Of a stretch of 54,781 nucleotides of DNA, positions 15,163 to 24,084 are shown in pieces (within the stretch, counting starts at the first letter, position 1; each line of letters starts with the position of its first letter). The translations under genes and the position numbers were made by a program. Source of the DNA: SM1-46 sp002451215 (GTDB lineage: Bacteria > Pseudomonadota > Gammaproteobacteria > Acidiferrobacterales > Sulfurifustaceae); assembly GCA_002451215.1 (NCBI GenBank), contig DKBM01000119.1, positions 1 to 54,781 of the forward strand. Direction: 5' to 3'. A model generated the notes under the pieces. That model made no database searches and had not been told where the DNA came from. It was given only the letters and a program-made list of their open reading frames with translations.

Positions 15163-16132
15163 TTACGTCTGTTCCGGCGTGCTCTCGATCCGTTTGCGCA
15201 CAAGGACGATGTGCTCCTTGAACAAATACACTGACTGCATGGAGGAAACCGGCACCCAAAGGTGATCCACCTTTTCCTCCAGCTGGTTGAGTTGAGCTGC
15301 CAGGTCGCTCGTGCCGCTCCCGGCACCCCGGGCTTCCCACGTGTGTTCGATCGATCTCAATTCGTGGTACAGCTTGTAGATCCGATGGTGCATTGTCCAG
15401 CCGTACAAGGCTGGCACGATCTTCGTCAGAGGATACAGGATGCCGATCACGGGGATGAGCAGCACGAGCAGCCTGCCGATCCACACCGCCAGCCAAAAAG
15501 GAAGGTAGCGCTGGAGGAATGGCCGTCCCGACCGGTAGAAGCCACGCGCTTCCTCGCTCAGCGGAATGTCTGTTGACTCTGCCACCGGGAACTGTCCGGC
15601 CCTGCGGAAGATGCCCGGTCCGGAATGGATCTGTTCCGCGGCATCGAGCAGCAGGTACTGGATGGCCGGATGCAAATCCCTGCGCACTACCAGGCTGGCC
15701 TTCGGCGCAAGCAGTACCACATCCGCTGGCGGTCGGTTCCTGGCCAAATCGCCCACGCCCGCGGGCACCACCAGTTTGTTCAGAAACGGGTACAAGGCGA
15801 CATAGGCGTCCGCACGGGGAAAGCTCGCAAGCTCTATGCGCTCCGAAGCGAGCAATTGCCGCACTGTGGGAGAGTCCCACGAGCTCACCATGAGCGCCGC
15901 ATCGATTTCCCCGCTCAGCAGCTTCTTGCCAGCCTCTTGGGGCGCAAGCGCAAGCAACTNNCCCATGGTAGGCGCCTCCCTCGGAGCCGGTGACCATCGT
16001 TACCGAGCGCGGCGGCATCGGTTGCGCGGCATCGATGATCTTCCACAGCACGACGACGGCGAGCACCGAGACGCCGAGCAGCGCAATCATCAAATGGAGT
16101 CGATGTGCGCGTATGTACTCTCTTATCATCAC
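15163..16132 (-). CDS. Membrane-anchored TAXI-family TRAP solute-binding protein (broken by a gap)
   Basis: The N-terminus (start ATG 16132 or 16129) has a signal/anchor helix (LHLMIALLGVSVLAVVVLWK), then SVTMVTGSEGGAYHG, the hallmark TAXI ligand-binding segment. The nn at 15960-15961 shifts the frame and probably removes more than 100 residues of the binding domain. It resumes at PQEAGKKLLSGEIDAALMVS. Near the C-terminus are two hydrophobic segments (LPFWLAVWIGRLLVLLIPVI and ILYPLTKIVPALYGW) and a coiled-coil tail. No TRAP permease gene is nearby, so this is an orphan or a sensor-like binding protein. Confidence 0.75.
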
Positions 16133-16238
16133 GCCCGTATCCTATTACAAGAAGCCAATATGCGCTTTGAGACTTGTCGTGGCGCCCCTCGCAGAGAGGA
16201 CCTCGGCGAGGGGGCACAACACCTGACAGGGCCCAAGC

Positions 16239-17249
16239 CTACTCCGCGTAATCGATATCGATTCCCTGCTTCGGCAGCTCGTCGCGGCGGGCGGCGTTGT
16301 AACTGGAGATGTTGTCGTATTGCCGGTAGTACCCGCCGCTCACGTAGCGCAGCGCTTCCTTGAAGTGGAAGTGGTAGAGGCGGTTGTCGATGCGAAAGAT
16401 CTGGTGGCCTTCGTTGAACAGCACCACGGAAGGCCGGTAAGTCAGACCCAGCGCTTTCACCCACTGCGCCGGCGTCGTGGCATCACCATTGAGATCCACG
16501 ATCGGCTGGGAGGACTCGGCATCGAACCGGACAACAGTGAACTTCTTCATCTCGGCCAGTACATCGGGGTGGTTCAGCGTTTTGTCGTGAAAGCGCGCGC
16601 ACTCCGCGCACTGCCTGTCCTCGAACAGGATAGCGAGTGGCCTGGTGTAATCCTTGAAGTCGGTCCGGGTCACGAACTGCGGGTGGTCACGAAACGCGTA
16701 AACTGCCGGCTTGGCCTGCGCAGCGAGGTAATCGGCGAACGACTGTTTGCGATAGCTCTTGCTCTGCACGAAATCGAGCGCCTGGCGCAGGGCGCGCGGG
16801 TCGCGGTAGCCGGTGAGCTGGAGCACCTTGTTGCCGTCGAGATCGACAAACACGATCGTGGGGGTGGCAACGACCTTGAGGTGCCCGGCGAGCGCCCGTT
16901 CCGTGTAGGTTTTGCCATCGATCCACACCGTCTCCAGCACGCCGCGGATGTTGACGCCGATCACATCGAAATTCTTCTGGATGAAATCGCGGGTTTCGCC
17001 GCCGGTGAAATTCTCCTTGAGCATCCGCGCGCAGTACGGGCACTCATCGAGGTGCAGGAATACCAGAAGGTGCTTGCCCTGCTTGCGCGCCTCTTCGATG
17101 TCATGCCGGAAATCGAGAAAGCTCGTCTTGAACCACTGCGGCAGGGAATAGCTGATACCGCCCGTCGTCTTCCCCCGGGCGGTCTCGGCGTGGGTTGGCG
17201 CAGCAGCCGCCAGCAGCAGCGTCAAGATAGCGATCGATAGTCCCTTCAT
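16239..17249 (-). CDS. SoxW-like protein with two thioredoxin-fold domains (paralogue 2)
   Basis: 336 residues from the ATG at 17247-17249, with a signal peptide over residues 1-21 (LLLAAAAPTHAE). Domain 1 has FLHLDECPYCARMLKENF (Cys70, Cys73) and VVATPTIVFVDLDGNKV. Domain 2 has ILFEDRQCAECARFHDKTL (Cys214, Cys217) and YRPSVVLFNEGHQIF. Architecture and flanking wording (PQWFKTSFLDFRHDIEEARK; RYVSGGYYRQ) parallel the protein at 6886-7959, so the two are paralogues. The second CxxC is C-A-E-C rather than C-P-D-C. Likely periplasmic; redox partner unknown. Confidence 0.85.
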   Translation of the reverse strand: MKGLSIAILTLLLAAAAPTHAETARGKTTGGISYSLPQWFKTSFLDFRHDIEEARKQGKHLLVFLHLDECPYCARMLKENFTGGETRDFIQKNFDVIGVNIRGVLETVWIDGKTYTERALAGHLKVVATPTIVFVDLDGNKVLQLTGYRDPRALRQALDFVQSKSYRKQSFADYLAAQAKPAVYAFRDHPQFVTRTDFKDYTRPLAILFEDRQCAECARFHDKTLNHPDVLAEMKKFTVVRFDAESSQPIVDLNGDATTPAQWVKALGLTYRPSVVLFNEGHQIFRIDNRLYHFHFKEALRYVSGGYYRQYDNISSYNAARRDELPKQGIDIDYAE

Positions 17250-17385
17250 CACAACTCCATCGCCCCCGGATCTTTCCCTTCGACAGATCACCAATCTAGT
17301 TGAAGCGGCCGCGAGAAGGAATATCGCCCGCACCGCGAGAAACAGGTGTTGATCGGTCCCTCTGGCCGGCTGACAATCACCGTCT

Positions 17386-18822
17386 ATGGCCCACGATACC
17401 TCCTCCAGCAATGTCCGCCCCGCTCCCGACAAGGAGCTAGTCGATATCGCCGACTATGTGCTCGGCTACCAGGTCGACAGCCGGGAGGCCTACGAAACGG
17501 CGCGTTACTGCCTGATGGACAGCCTCGGTTGCGCGTTCCTCGCGCTGAAGTATCCCGACTGCGTGCGGCATCTCGGGCCGCTTGTGCCGGGGACGACGGT
17601 GACGAACGGGGCGCGGGTGCCGGGAACGAAGTTCGAACTCGACCCGGTCAAGGCCGCATTCGACATCGGCGCACTGGTGCGCTGGCTGGATTTCAACGAC
17701 ACCTGGCTCGCGGCCGAGTGGGGCCATCCTTCCGACAACCTCGGCGCGATCCTCGCCGTGGGCGATTACCTTTCGCGCAGTGGCAAGCCCATCGCCGTGC
17801 GCGATGTGCTGACGTGGATGATCAAGGCGCATGAAATCCAGGGCGTGATGGCGCTCGAAAACAGCTTCAATCGCGTCGGGCTCGATCACGTGGTGCTGGT
17901 GAAGCTCGCCTCCGCGGCGGTCACGACCGCCATGCTGGGCGGAACCGGGCAGCAGATCATCGATACGCTCTCGCAGGTATGGGTGGACGGCCAAAGCCTG
18001 CGCACTTACCGCCATGCCCCCAACACCGGCCCGCGCAAGAGCTGGGCGGCTGGTGACGCAACGAGCCGCGCAGTGCGCCTGGCACTCATTACCATGAATG
18101 GCGAGATCGGCTACCCCTCGGCCCTCACCGCCAAGGGCTGGGGATTTTACGATGTGTCCTTCAAGGGCGAGCGCTTCAGGTTCCAGCGCGACTACGGTTC
18201 GTACGTGATGGAGCAGATTCTCTTCAAGATTTCCTTCCCGGCCGAGTTCCACTCGCAGACCGCGGTCGAGTGCGCGGTGAAGCTGCACCCGCAGGTGAAG
18301 GACCGGCTCGATGCCATCGAGCGCATCGTGCTCACCACGCACGAATCGGCGATCCGCATCATCAGCAAGACCGGGCCGCTGCACAATTACGCCGACCGCG
18401 ACCATTGCCTGCAGTACATGGTGGCGATCGGGCTCATCAAGGGCAATCTTACCGCCGACGACTACAAGGACGCGGCCGCCGCCGACCCGCGCATCGACAT
18501 GCTGCGCAACAAGATGGAAGTGGTCGAGGACACTCGCTACTCGCGCGAGTACCACGAGCCCGACAAGCGCTCGATTGCCAATGCCATCCAGATCTTCTTC
18601 AAGGACGGCAGCAAGACCGACAAGATCGAGATCGAATACCCCATCGGCCACCGGCGCCGTCGCGCAGAGGGCATCCCGGTGCTGGTCGCCAAGTTCCGTG
18701 ATGCGCTTGCCACGCGCTTCCCGGAAAAGCAGGCCAAGGCGATACTCGATCTCTGCCAGGACGCCGCGCGCCTCGAGCGCATGCCGGTGCACGAGTTCAT
18801 GCAGGCGCTGGTGTGCGAGTAA
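17386..18822 (+). CDS. prpD: MmgE/PrpD family protein, likely 2-methylcitrate dehydratase
   Basis: 478 residues, close to the ~480 of PrpD, which dehydrates 2-methylcitrate in the propionyl-CoA methylcitrate cycle. The conserved segments YCLMDSLGCAFLALKYP, RWLDFNDTWLAAEWGHPSDN, NSFNRVGLDHVVLVKLASAA, WAAGDATSRAVRLALI and FPAEFHSQTAVECAVKL match the family. No prpB, prpC or acnD is nearby, so the substrate is by homology only. Its stop (18820-18822) overlaps the start of the following propeller gene as TAATGATG, indicating translational coupling. Confidence 0.9.
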   Translation: MAHDTSSSNVRPAPDKELVDIADYVLGYQVDSREAYETARYCLMDSLGCAFLALKYPDCVRHLGPLVPGTTVTNGARVPGTKFELDPVKAAFDIGALVRWLDFNDTWLAAEWGHPSDNLGAILAVGDYLSRSGKPIAVRDVLTWMIKAHEIQGVMALENSFNRVGLDHVVLVKLASAAVTTAMLGGTGQQIIDTLSQVWVDGQSLRTYRHAPNTGPRKSWAAGDATSRAVRLALITMNGEIGYPSALTAKGWGFYDVSFKGERFRFQRDYGSYVMEQILFKISFPAEFHSQTAVECAVKLHPQVKDRLDAIERIVLTTHESAIRIISKTGPLHNYADRDHCLQYMVAIGLIKGNLTADDYKDAAAADPRIDMLRNKMEVVEDTRYSREYHEPDKRSIANAIQIFFKDGSKTDKIEIEYPIGHRRRRAEGIPVLVAKFRDALATRFPEKQAKAILDLCQDAARLERMPVHEFMQALVCE

Positions 18823-19788
18823 TGATGCGCAACGGTGATTGCCCGATGCGACGACACTGCGCCCACGGGCGGCTCGTCGCCTCGGCTGTTCTGGTAACCC
18901 TCGTCTTGATCCCGTCGTCACACGCCGCCGAGGCGGGCAAGGGTGGTCAGCCCGTAGCCGTCACGGAGGAGATGCGCGGCGCCGGCATGGTGTCGAGCGG
19001 TGTCACCTTGCCGCCGATTCCGCCGGTTGCCGGTAACCGCAAGAACCCCGTGCCTTCGTGGGGCAAGCCGCTGCCCTACCCCATCGTCATCGCCGACCGG
19101 CGCAACAATCGCCTCATCGAGGTGGCGCCGGACAAGCGCATCGTGTGGGAATTCCCGTCGCCGAATCTGGTGCTTTACCGCGGCAACGAGGATGTCAATT
19201 TCTCTGTTGACGGCAAGCTGCTGGCAGTGAGCGAGGAAGACAACTACGACGTCCACATCATTGACTACGAGAAGCGCGCGCTCACCTGGACCTACGGCAC
19301 GCCGGACCACAGGGGCTCCGCGCCGGGCTATCTCAACTATCCGGACGACGCTCACATTCTGTCCGACGGCACCTTCATCACTGCNNGTGTGGAGCGTACA
19401 GGCACCGCGCATCCACTATCCGTCCGACGCCTTTCCGACCCTGGACGGCAAGCACGTGATCGTGGCGGATTTCTGGAAGCCCGGGCGCGTCGTGATCTTC
19501 GATCCGGCAACGCGCAAGGTGGTCTGGGACTACCTGGTGGCGGACGGCGAACGGATGCTTGACCATCCCTCGCTCGCGCGCGAGCTGCCCGATACCGGGG
19601 ACATTATCGTGGCTGACGATCTGCGCGAACGTGTCATCGTGATCGATCGCCAGAGCAAGGAAATCATCTGGCAGTACGGCGTGACCGATCAGCGGGGTCA
19701 TAAGCCCGGCTACCTTTGGTACCCTGACGGTTTCGATATTGACGTGTTCCGCGACTGGAAGGGCGCGCTCTCCGGCAAACCCAAATGA
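18822..19788 (+). CDS. Secreted beta-propeller (PQQ/NHL-like) protein, contains a gap
   Basis: Starts at ATGATG overlapping the prpD stop. A signal peptide follows a basic start (RRHCAHGRLVASAVLVTLVL...SSHAAE). Repeated blade-like segments are visible: RNNRLIEVAPDKRIVWEFPS, NYDVHIIDYEKRALTWTYG, KPGRVVIFDPATRKVVWDYL and LRERVIVIDRQSKEIIWQYG. Each ends in a W-x-Y/F tryptophan-docking pattern, as in PQQ-like or arylsulfotransferase-type propellers. The nn at 19385-19386 breaks the frame, and probably a blade's worth of sequence is missing. Function unknown; extracytoplasmic. Confidence 0.75.
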
Positions 19789-19968
19789 CCCGACCCCAAG
19801 GCACGCTCATGAGAAAACCCTTGAGGGCCCCGCGGCGCGAGGCGTGCGATGGCGCCGTCCGCGCCTCGATGTTTCAGAGGCTGCCCCTCAGGCGCCCCGC
19901 CGCAACGGCTGTGCACAAATTGACTGGTCAGGAGACGAACGAGGGCTAATGCCCCGCACGAGTTCAGC

Positions 19969-20565
19969 ATGACGGCGGACATCAGAATCTGCTTTGTTGG
20001 AGACTCTTTCGTGAATGGTACTGGCGATGAAACGGCGCTAGGCTGGGCGGGTCGGCTATGTGCGTCGGCTGCAAAGCGAGGCGTCCCGGTCACCTATTAC
20101 AATCTTGGTGTCAGGCGCAACACGAGCAAGGACATCCTGATGCGCTGGGAGAACGAGGTTGCCCACCGGCTGCCTGACACTTGCGATGGCAGGGTGGTTG
20201 TCTCATGCGGGGTAAACGACACCGTAGTTGAAGGCGGAAAAGTGCGGATTCGTCCCGAAGAGTCCTGCGCAAACCTCCGTGCGATACTTGATGGCGCACG
20301 CAAACACAAGGTGATTCTGGTCGGACCACCGCCTGTCGACGACGACCAGCAGAACGAGCGAATTCGCAGCCTCTCAGACGCGTTTGCACGGGAGGCCGGG
20401 CGGCTCGCCGTGCCGTTTATTGAGCTGTTCTCGGCGCTCGCGGCGGACAACGCCTACATTCAGGAGATTTCGAGCGGCGATGGCGCTCACCCTGGCGGCA
20501 ATGGCTACACGACTATTGCCGCTATCATCTCATCGTCGCCTTCATGGTGGTTTCACTGGCACTGA
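19969..20565 (+). CDS. SGNH/GDSL-family hydrolase
   Basis: 198 residues. Block I is CFVGDSFVNGTGDE with the nucleophile Ser in G-D-S. Block II-like Gly appears at YYNLGVRRNTSKD, block III is VVVSCGVNDTV (Asn), and block V is SGDGAHPGGNGY with the Asp-x-x-His dyad. No signal peptide is seen, so it is probably cytosolic. The family includes esterases, lipases and deacetylases, and the substrate is unknown. It lies 39 bp upstream of the reductase gene on the same strand. Confidence 0.85.
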   Translation: MTADIRICFVGDSFVNGTGDETALGWAGRLCASAAKRGVPVTYYNLGVRRNTSKDILMRWENEVAHRLPDTCDGRVVVSCGVNDTVVEGGKVRIRPEESCANLRAILDGARKHKVILVGPPPVDDDQQNERIRSLSDAFAREAGRLAVPFIELFSALAADNAYIQEISSGDGAHPGGNGYTTIAAIISSSPSWWFHWH

Positions 20566-20603
20566 CAAACGGCCTTCATGGACCGCAGGGAGCAGAACAA
20601 GAC

Positions 20604-21599
20604 ATGACTGATACCTTCAAGGCATTGTTGCTGGAAGAACAGGACGGCAAAGTCAAAGCGTCCATCCAGGATCTCGGAAATGAGCGGCTGCCCGAAGGCG
20701 ACGTGACCGTCGCAGTCGAATACTCGAGCCTCAACTACAAGGACGGCATGGCTATCAAGGGTATCGGCAAGCTGGTGCGCAAGTACCCGCACGTGCCGGG
20801 CATTGATTTCGCCGGCAGTGTGCTCGCGAGCCAGAGTCCGGCCTACAAGCCCGGTGACAAGGTGGTGCTGACCGGCTGGCGCGTGGGCGAATGGCACTGG
20901 GGTGGTTACGCGCAGAAAGCCCGCGTGAAGGCTGACTGGCTGCTGCCGTTGCCGCACGGACTCAACACCAAACAGGCCATGGCGCTTGGCACCGCCGGCA
21001 TCGCCGCCATGCAGGCGGTGATGGCGCTGGAAGAACATGGCCTCACTGCAGATCAGGGCGAGGTGCTGGTTACCGGCGCGAGCGGCGGTGTGGGTTCGCT
21101 CGCGGTGATGATCCTCGCCGCACTGGGCTACAAGATCGCCGCCTCCACGGGCCGCAAGGAACTGCACGACTATCTGAAAGACCTCGGCGCGACCAGCATT
21201 ATCGCGCGCGCCGAGCTTGATACGCCGCCTGCCCGCCCGCTCGACGTGGAGCGATGGGTCGGTTGCATCGACGCCGTCGGTGGCACCACGCTCGCGCATG
21301 TACTCACGCACATGAAATATCGCTGCTCGGTGGCCTCGGTCGGGCTCGCCGGTGGCAACAAGCTCGAAACCACGGTGCTGCCGTTCCTGTTGCGCGGCGT
21401 GAACCTGCTCGGCATCGATTCGGCGATGTGCCCAATCGAGCGGCGCACACAGGTGTGGGGGCGCCTGGCGAGCGTTATCTCGCGCACCAGGCTCGACGCC
21501 ATTACCAGCGTCGCCCCGCTTGCCGATCTTCCCCGCCTTGCCGAGGAAATCCTCAAGGGCCAGGTGCGAGGGCGCATGGTAATTGACGTGAATTCCTAG
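20604..21599 (+). CDS. MDR-family oxidoreductase, AcuI/YhdH type (acryloyl-CoA reductase)
   Basis: 331 residues starting at MTDTFKALLLEE behind an AGGGAGCAG site. The catalytic N-domain has VAVEYSSLNYKDGMAIKG and YPHVPGIDFAGSV. The nucleotide domain has VLVTGASGGVGSLAVMIL (Rossmann) and the NADP-favouring STGRKE. The C-terminus LPRLAEEILKGQVRGRMVID is typical. YhdH/AcuI enzymes reduce acryloyl-CoA to propionyl-CoA with NADPH, which would feed propionate metabolism and fits the nearby prpD. That link is inference. A short CCCGG/CCGGG hairpin follows the stop. Confidence 0.9.
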   Translation: MTDTFKALLLEEQDGKVKASIQDLGNERLPEGDVTVAVEYSSLNYKDGMAIKGIGKLVRKYPHVPGIDFAGSVLASQSPAYKPGDKVVLTGWRVGEWHWGGYAQKARVKADWLLPLPHGLNTKQAMALGTAGIAAMQAVMALEEHGLTADQGEVLVTGASGGVGSLAVMILAALGYKIAASTGRKELHDYLKDLGATSIIARAELDTPPARPLDVERWVGCIDAVGGTTLAHVLTHMKYRCSVASVGLAGGNKLETTVLPFLLRGVNLLGIDSAMCPIERRTQVWGRLASVISRTRLDAITSVAPLADLPRLAEEILKGQVRGRMVIDVNS

Positions 21600-21625
21600 G
21601 AAGCCCGGAACGCCGGGTCCGCGTA

Positions 21626-21639
21626 TTGATTTAGCTCAA
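21626..21639 (+). promoter_or_regulatory. Fnr/Anr-type box (one mismatch)
   Basis: TTGATTTAGCTCAA matches TTGAT-N4-ATCAA with one change in the right half-site. It lies 59 bp before the GTG of the encapsulated-ferritin gene, heading a six-gene plus-strand run. Confidence 0.6.
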
Positions 21640-21698
21640 AGCGCTACCGGCCGCCCTGCTGGCACCCTTGGTATGCGACCCACACCAAGGAGACCGCC

Positions 21699-21986
21699 GT
21701 GTCCAACGAGGGCTATCACGAACCGATCAGTGAAATGACCGATGCCACGCGCGATATGCATCGCGCCATCATCTCGCTGATGGAAGAGCTGGAGGCAGTG
21801 GACTGGTACAACCAGCGCGTCGACGCTGCCCGCGACCCGGAACTGAAGGAAATCCTCGCGCACAATCGCGATGAGGAAAAAGAGCATGCCGCCATGCTGC
21901 TCGAATGGATCCGGCGCGCGGACCCGACGTTCTCAAAAGAACTCAAAGACTACCTGTTCACCAACAAGCCGATCGCGCACAAGTAA
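21699..21986 (+). CDS. Encapsulated-ferritin-like protein (EncFtn family)
   Basis: 95 residues from GTG behind CAAGGAGA. The segment MEELEAVDWYNQRVDAA and AHNRDEEKEHAAMLLEW is the EncFtn signature. Glu30, Glu60 and His63 appear to correspond to the iron ligands Glu32, Glu62 and His65 of Rhodospirillum rubrum EncFtn, with Trp36-Tyr37 conserved. EncFtn oxidises ferrous iron as a ring of dimers inside an encapsulin shell. Here no encapsulin gene is visible, and the protein ends at YLFTNKPIAHK without the usual C-terminal targeting peptide. It may act outside a shell or dock to one encoded elsewhere. Confidence 0.88.
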   Translation: MSNEGYHEPISEMTDATRDMHRAIISLMEELEAVDWYNQRVDAARDPELKEILAHNRDEEKEHAAMLLEWIRRADPTFSKELKDYLFTNKPIAHK

Positions 21987-22010
21987 TGTGCGCTCCCGCG
22001 CGACTCTATC

Positions 22011-22517
22011 ATGCACGCCACGGCCCGGTCGGGACCGATGAAGGAGAAAGACGGCGAGCACCCCTTAGGTGACGCCGGACAGCTTGCTCTACTCGGCCTG
22101 TTTGCCGCGGTGTGGATCGCCGACTCGTTCTTCCTGCGGCTGTCGACGTTTCCGGCGGCAAGCGTGTCGCTCTTCGTTCGTCTGGCCATCGCACTACCGA
22201 TACTTGCCGTTGCGCTCTACCTCGTCTGGGCTGCCCATGTGGTCCTCTATCACGAACAGCCTGATCATGTCGCGACATCAGGTGTCTTTCGCTACACGCG
22301 ACATCCGATGTATCTCGGCTCCCTGCTGATCTACCTGGGCCTGGTGCTGGCGACCTTGTCACTGCTGTCGTGCGCGTTGCTGGTCGGGATCTTCCTCTTC
22401 TACGACTATATCGCCAGATACGAGGAGCGACTGTTGCTGGAGCAATATCCGGACGAGTATCGGCGCTACCGTGACCGCACTGGAAAGTGGCTACCGAAGA
22501 TCGGGACGCAGACATGA
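22011..22517 (+). CDS. Isoprenylcysteine carboxyl methyltransferase-like membrane protein
   Basis: 168 residues if started at 22011; an ATG at 22038 (MKEKDG) is an equally good start. Three to four transmembrane helices. The conserved cytosolic signature TSGVFRYTRHPMYLGSLLIY and the C-terminal DYIARYEERLLLEQYPDEYR...WLPKIG identify the ICMT/PEMT-like family, whose RHPMY and E-E/YP motifs bind SAM. The substrate in bacteria is usually unknown. It lies 24-51 bp after the ferritin gene and is probably co-transcribed with it. Confidence 0.85.
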   Translation: MHATARSGPMKEKDGEHPLGDAGQLALLGLFAAVWIADSFFLRLSTFPAASVSLFVRLAIALPILAVALYLVWAAHVVLYHEQPDHVATSGVFRYTRHPMYLGSLLIYLGLVLATLSLLSCALLVGIFLFYDYIARYEERLLLEQYPDEYRRYRDRTGKWLPKIGTQT

Positions 22518-22587
22518 CATTAATATTCATCGCACCATTACAGACGGCCTGCGGCGATCGCGCTCACGCTGCGCGAGGGAGTGAACG

Positions 22588-23058
22588 ATGAACGACCTCA
22601 CCGCCGTTGAAATCAAGGCGTTGAGCGAGGCACTCGACGATGAGTACCGGGCGTGGGCGACCTACGATCAGGTAATCCGCGACTTTGGCGAACTACGACC
22701 GTTTAGCAATATTCGCGAAGCCGAGGCACGCCATATCGAGGCCCTACGCGAACTGTTCGACCGCTACGGCCTGCCGCTGCCAGCCAATCCGTGGCCCGGC
22801 AAGGTCGCGCACTATCCCACGGCGCGCGACGCCTGCGCGGCCGGCGTCGCAGCCGAGATCGAAAACGGCACGCTCTACGAACGGCTGCTCGCGAGTACCC
22901 AGCGCCCGGACATCCTCGCGGTATTCCGTAACCTGCAGGAAGCATCGCAGGAACGCCACCTGCCGGCGTTTAAGCGCTGCGTCGAACGCGGCGCGGGAGC
23001 TGGCCGTGGAGGCGGTGGCGGCGCCCGCCATCGTTGGGGTTGGCGACGCGATACATGA
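22588..23058 (+). CDS. Ferritin-like DUF2202 domain protein
   Basis: 156 residues behind GAGGGAG. The four-helix bundle ligands are visible: ALDDEYRAWATYDQ (Glu of helix 1), NIREAEARHIEALREL (E-x-x-H of helix 2), AAEIENGTLYERLL (Glu of helix 3) and NLQEASQERHLPAFKRC (E-x-x-H of helix 4). This is the DUF2202 di-iron set, related to rubrerythrins. The tail after Cys131 is Gly/Arg-rich. The stop overlaps the start of the aminotransferase as ATGA, so translation is coupled. It is a second ferritin-like protein within 1 kb. Confidence 0.85.
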   Translation: MNDLTAVEIKALSEALDDEYRAWATYDQVIRDFGELRPFSNIREAEARHIEALRELFDRYGLPLPANPWPGKVAHYPTARDACAAGVAAEIENGTLYERLLASTQRPDILAVFRNLQEASQERHLPAFKRCVERGAGAGRGGGGGARHRWGWRRDT

Positions 23059-24068
23059 CCTCTATCCTGGAAAAGGGCGGTGGGACGTTTACCGGCATCA
23101 AGCTGCTGCTGTGCGAGAACCCGCTGCCCCCGCTCGAGGCCGCGATTGCGGCGGCGCAAGCCGAGGTACCACGTAGTAACTATTACACCGAAGCATATTC
23201 GGCACCGCTGCGCCGCCTGATTGCGCATCAACTCGGCGTCCCCGAACGGCTGATCCACATCAACGCCGGCTCGGAGCTGATCCTGCGCCAGCTGTTCGAG
23301 CGCTTCGGCCAGCAGGTGCATTTGCTGACGCCGACCTACGCACTGTTTCCGGAAATCGCACAGCGCTACACGGAAACTCTGTTACTTCCGGAAAACAATT
23401 TTGCGCTCGACCTCACACAACTGAAAATTCCCGCCGGCACGACACTGGCCGTGATCGTGAATCCCAACAATCCAAATGGCGGCACCTTTCACATGGCGCC
23501 GCTGCCGGAGCTGTTGCACCGCTACCCGAACACGCGCTTCCTGGTAGACGAGGCGTTCATCGGTCTCGCCGGGCAGTCGGTTGCACAGCTTGTACCCGCG
23601 CACCCAAACCTGCTGGTAACGCGCACGCTGTCGAAGGCTCACAGTCTCGCTGGCTTCCGGGTCGGCTACGCGGTGCTGCCCGAAGCGATTGCCGAGGATC
23701 TCAACCTGCACAACGATGCCTATCCACTCGCGCGCCCGAGTGAGGCGGCTGCCATCGCCACGCTGCAGCACGAGGAGGAGATCCGGGCGCGCGCCCGAGA
23801 GCTACGCCAATGGACTGAAGCGTTGGCCGCACAGCTGCGCGAGCTCGGTGTGCGCACCTATCCGACCGAGACCTATTTCTTTCTCGCCGATTTCGCGTCA
23901 CACGATGCCGCGGCGCTCGCCGAACAACTGAAAACACAGAATATTCTCGTCAAGCCGCTCAACGATCCACGACTTGGAGCCGGCTTCATGCGCATCACCA
24001 CGGCGCTGCCGGAAGACAACGCACGCTTCCTCTCGGCCCTGAAGACACTGCTCGGAAGAAAGGCCTGA
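23055..24068 (+). CDS. Class I/II PLP-dependent aminotransferase, HisC-like
   Basis: 337 residues, start ATG at 23055 overlapping the previous stop by four bases. It belongs to the histidinol-phosphate aminotransferase-like fold-type I group. Visible are SNYYTEAYSAPLRRLIA, VIVNPNNPNGG, RFLVDEAFIG (PLP Asp) and TRTLSKAHSLAGFRVGY with Lys194 as Schiff-base lysine. The C-terminal GAGFMRITTALPEDN carries the substrate Arg. The actual amino donor is not predictable: no other his genes are near, and the partners are ferritin-like proteins and ZIP transporters. Confidence 0.85.
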   Translation: MTSILEKGGGTFTGIKLLLCENPLPPLEAAIAAAQAEVPRSNYYTEAYSAPLRRLIAHQLGVPERLIHINAGSELILRQLFERFGQQVHLLTPTYALFPEIAQRYTETLLLPENNFALDLTQLKIPAGTTLAVIVNPNNPNGGTFHMAPLPELLHRYPNTRFLVDEAFIGLAGQSVAQLVPAHPNLLVTRTLSKAHSLAGFRVGYAVLPEAIAEDLNLHNDAYPLARPSEAAAIATLQHEEEIRARARELRQWTEALAAQLRELGVRTYPTETYFFLADFASHDAAALAEQLKTQNILVKPLNDPRLGAGFMRITTALPEDNARFLSALKTLLGRKA

Positions 24069-24084
24069 CGGCAAGGAGCAGGAA

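Noticed and set aside
17437..18921. 494-codon minus-strand open frame opposite prpD
   Set aside because: It is antisense to a confidently identified gene with normal family motifs, and its translation is low-complexity His/Arg/Val-rich sequence with no domain. High GC content gives such shadows.
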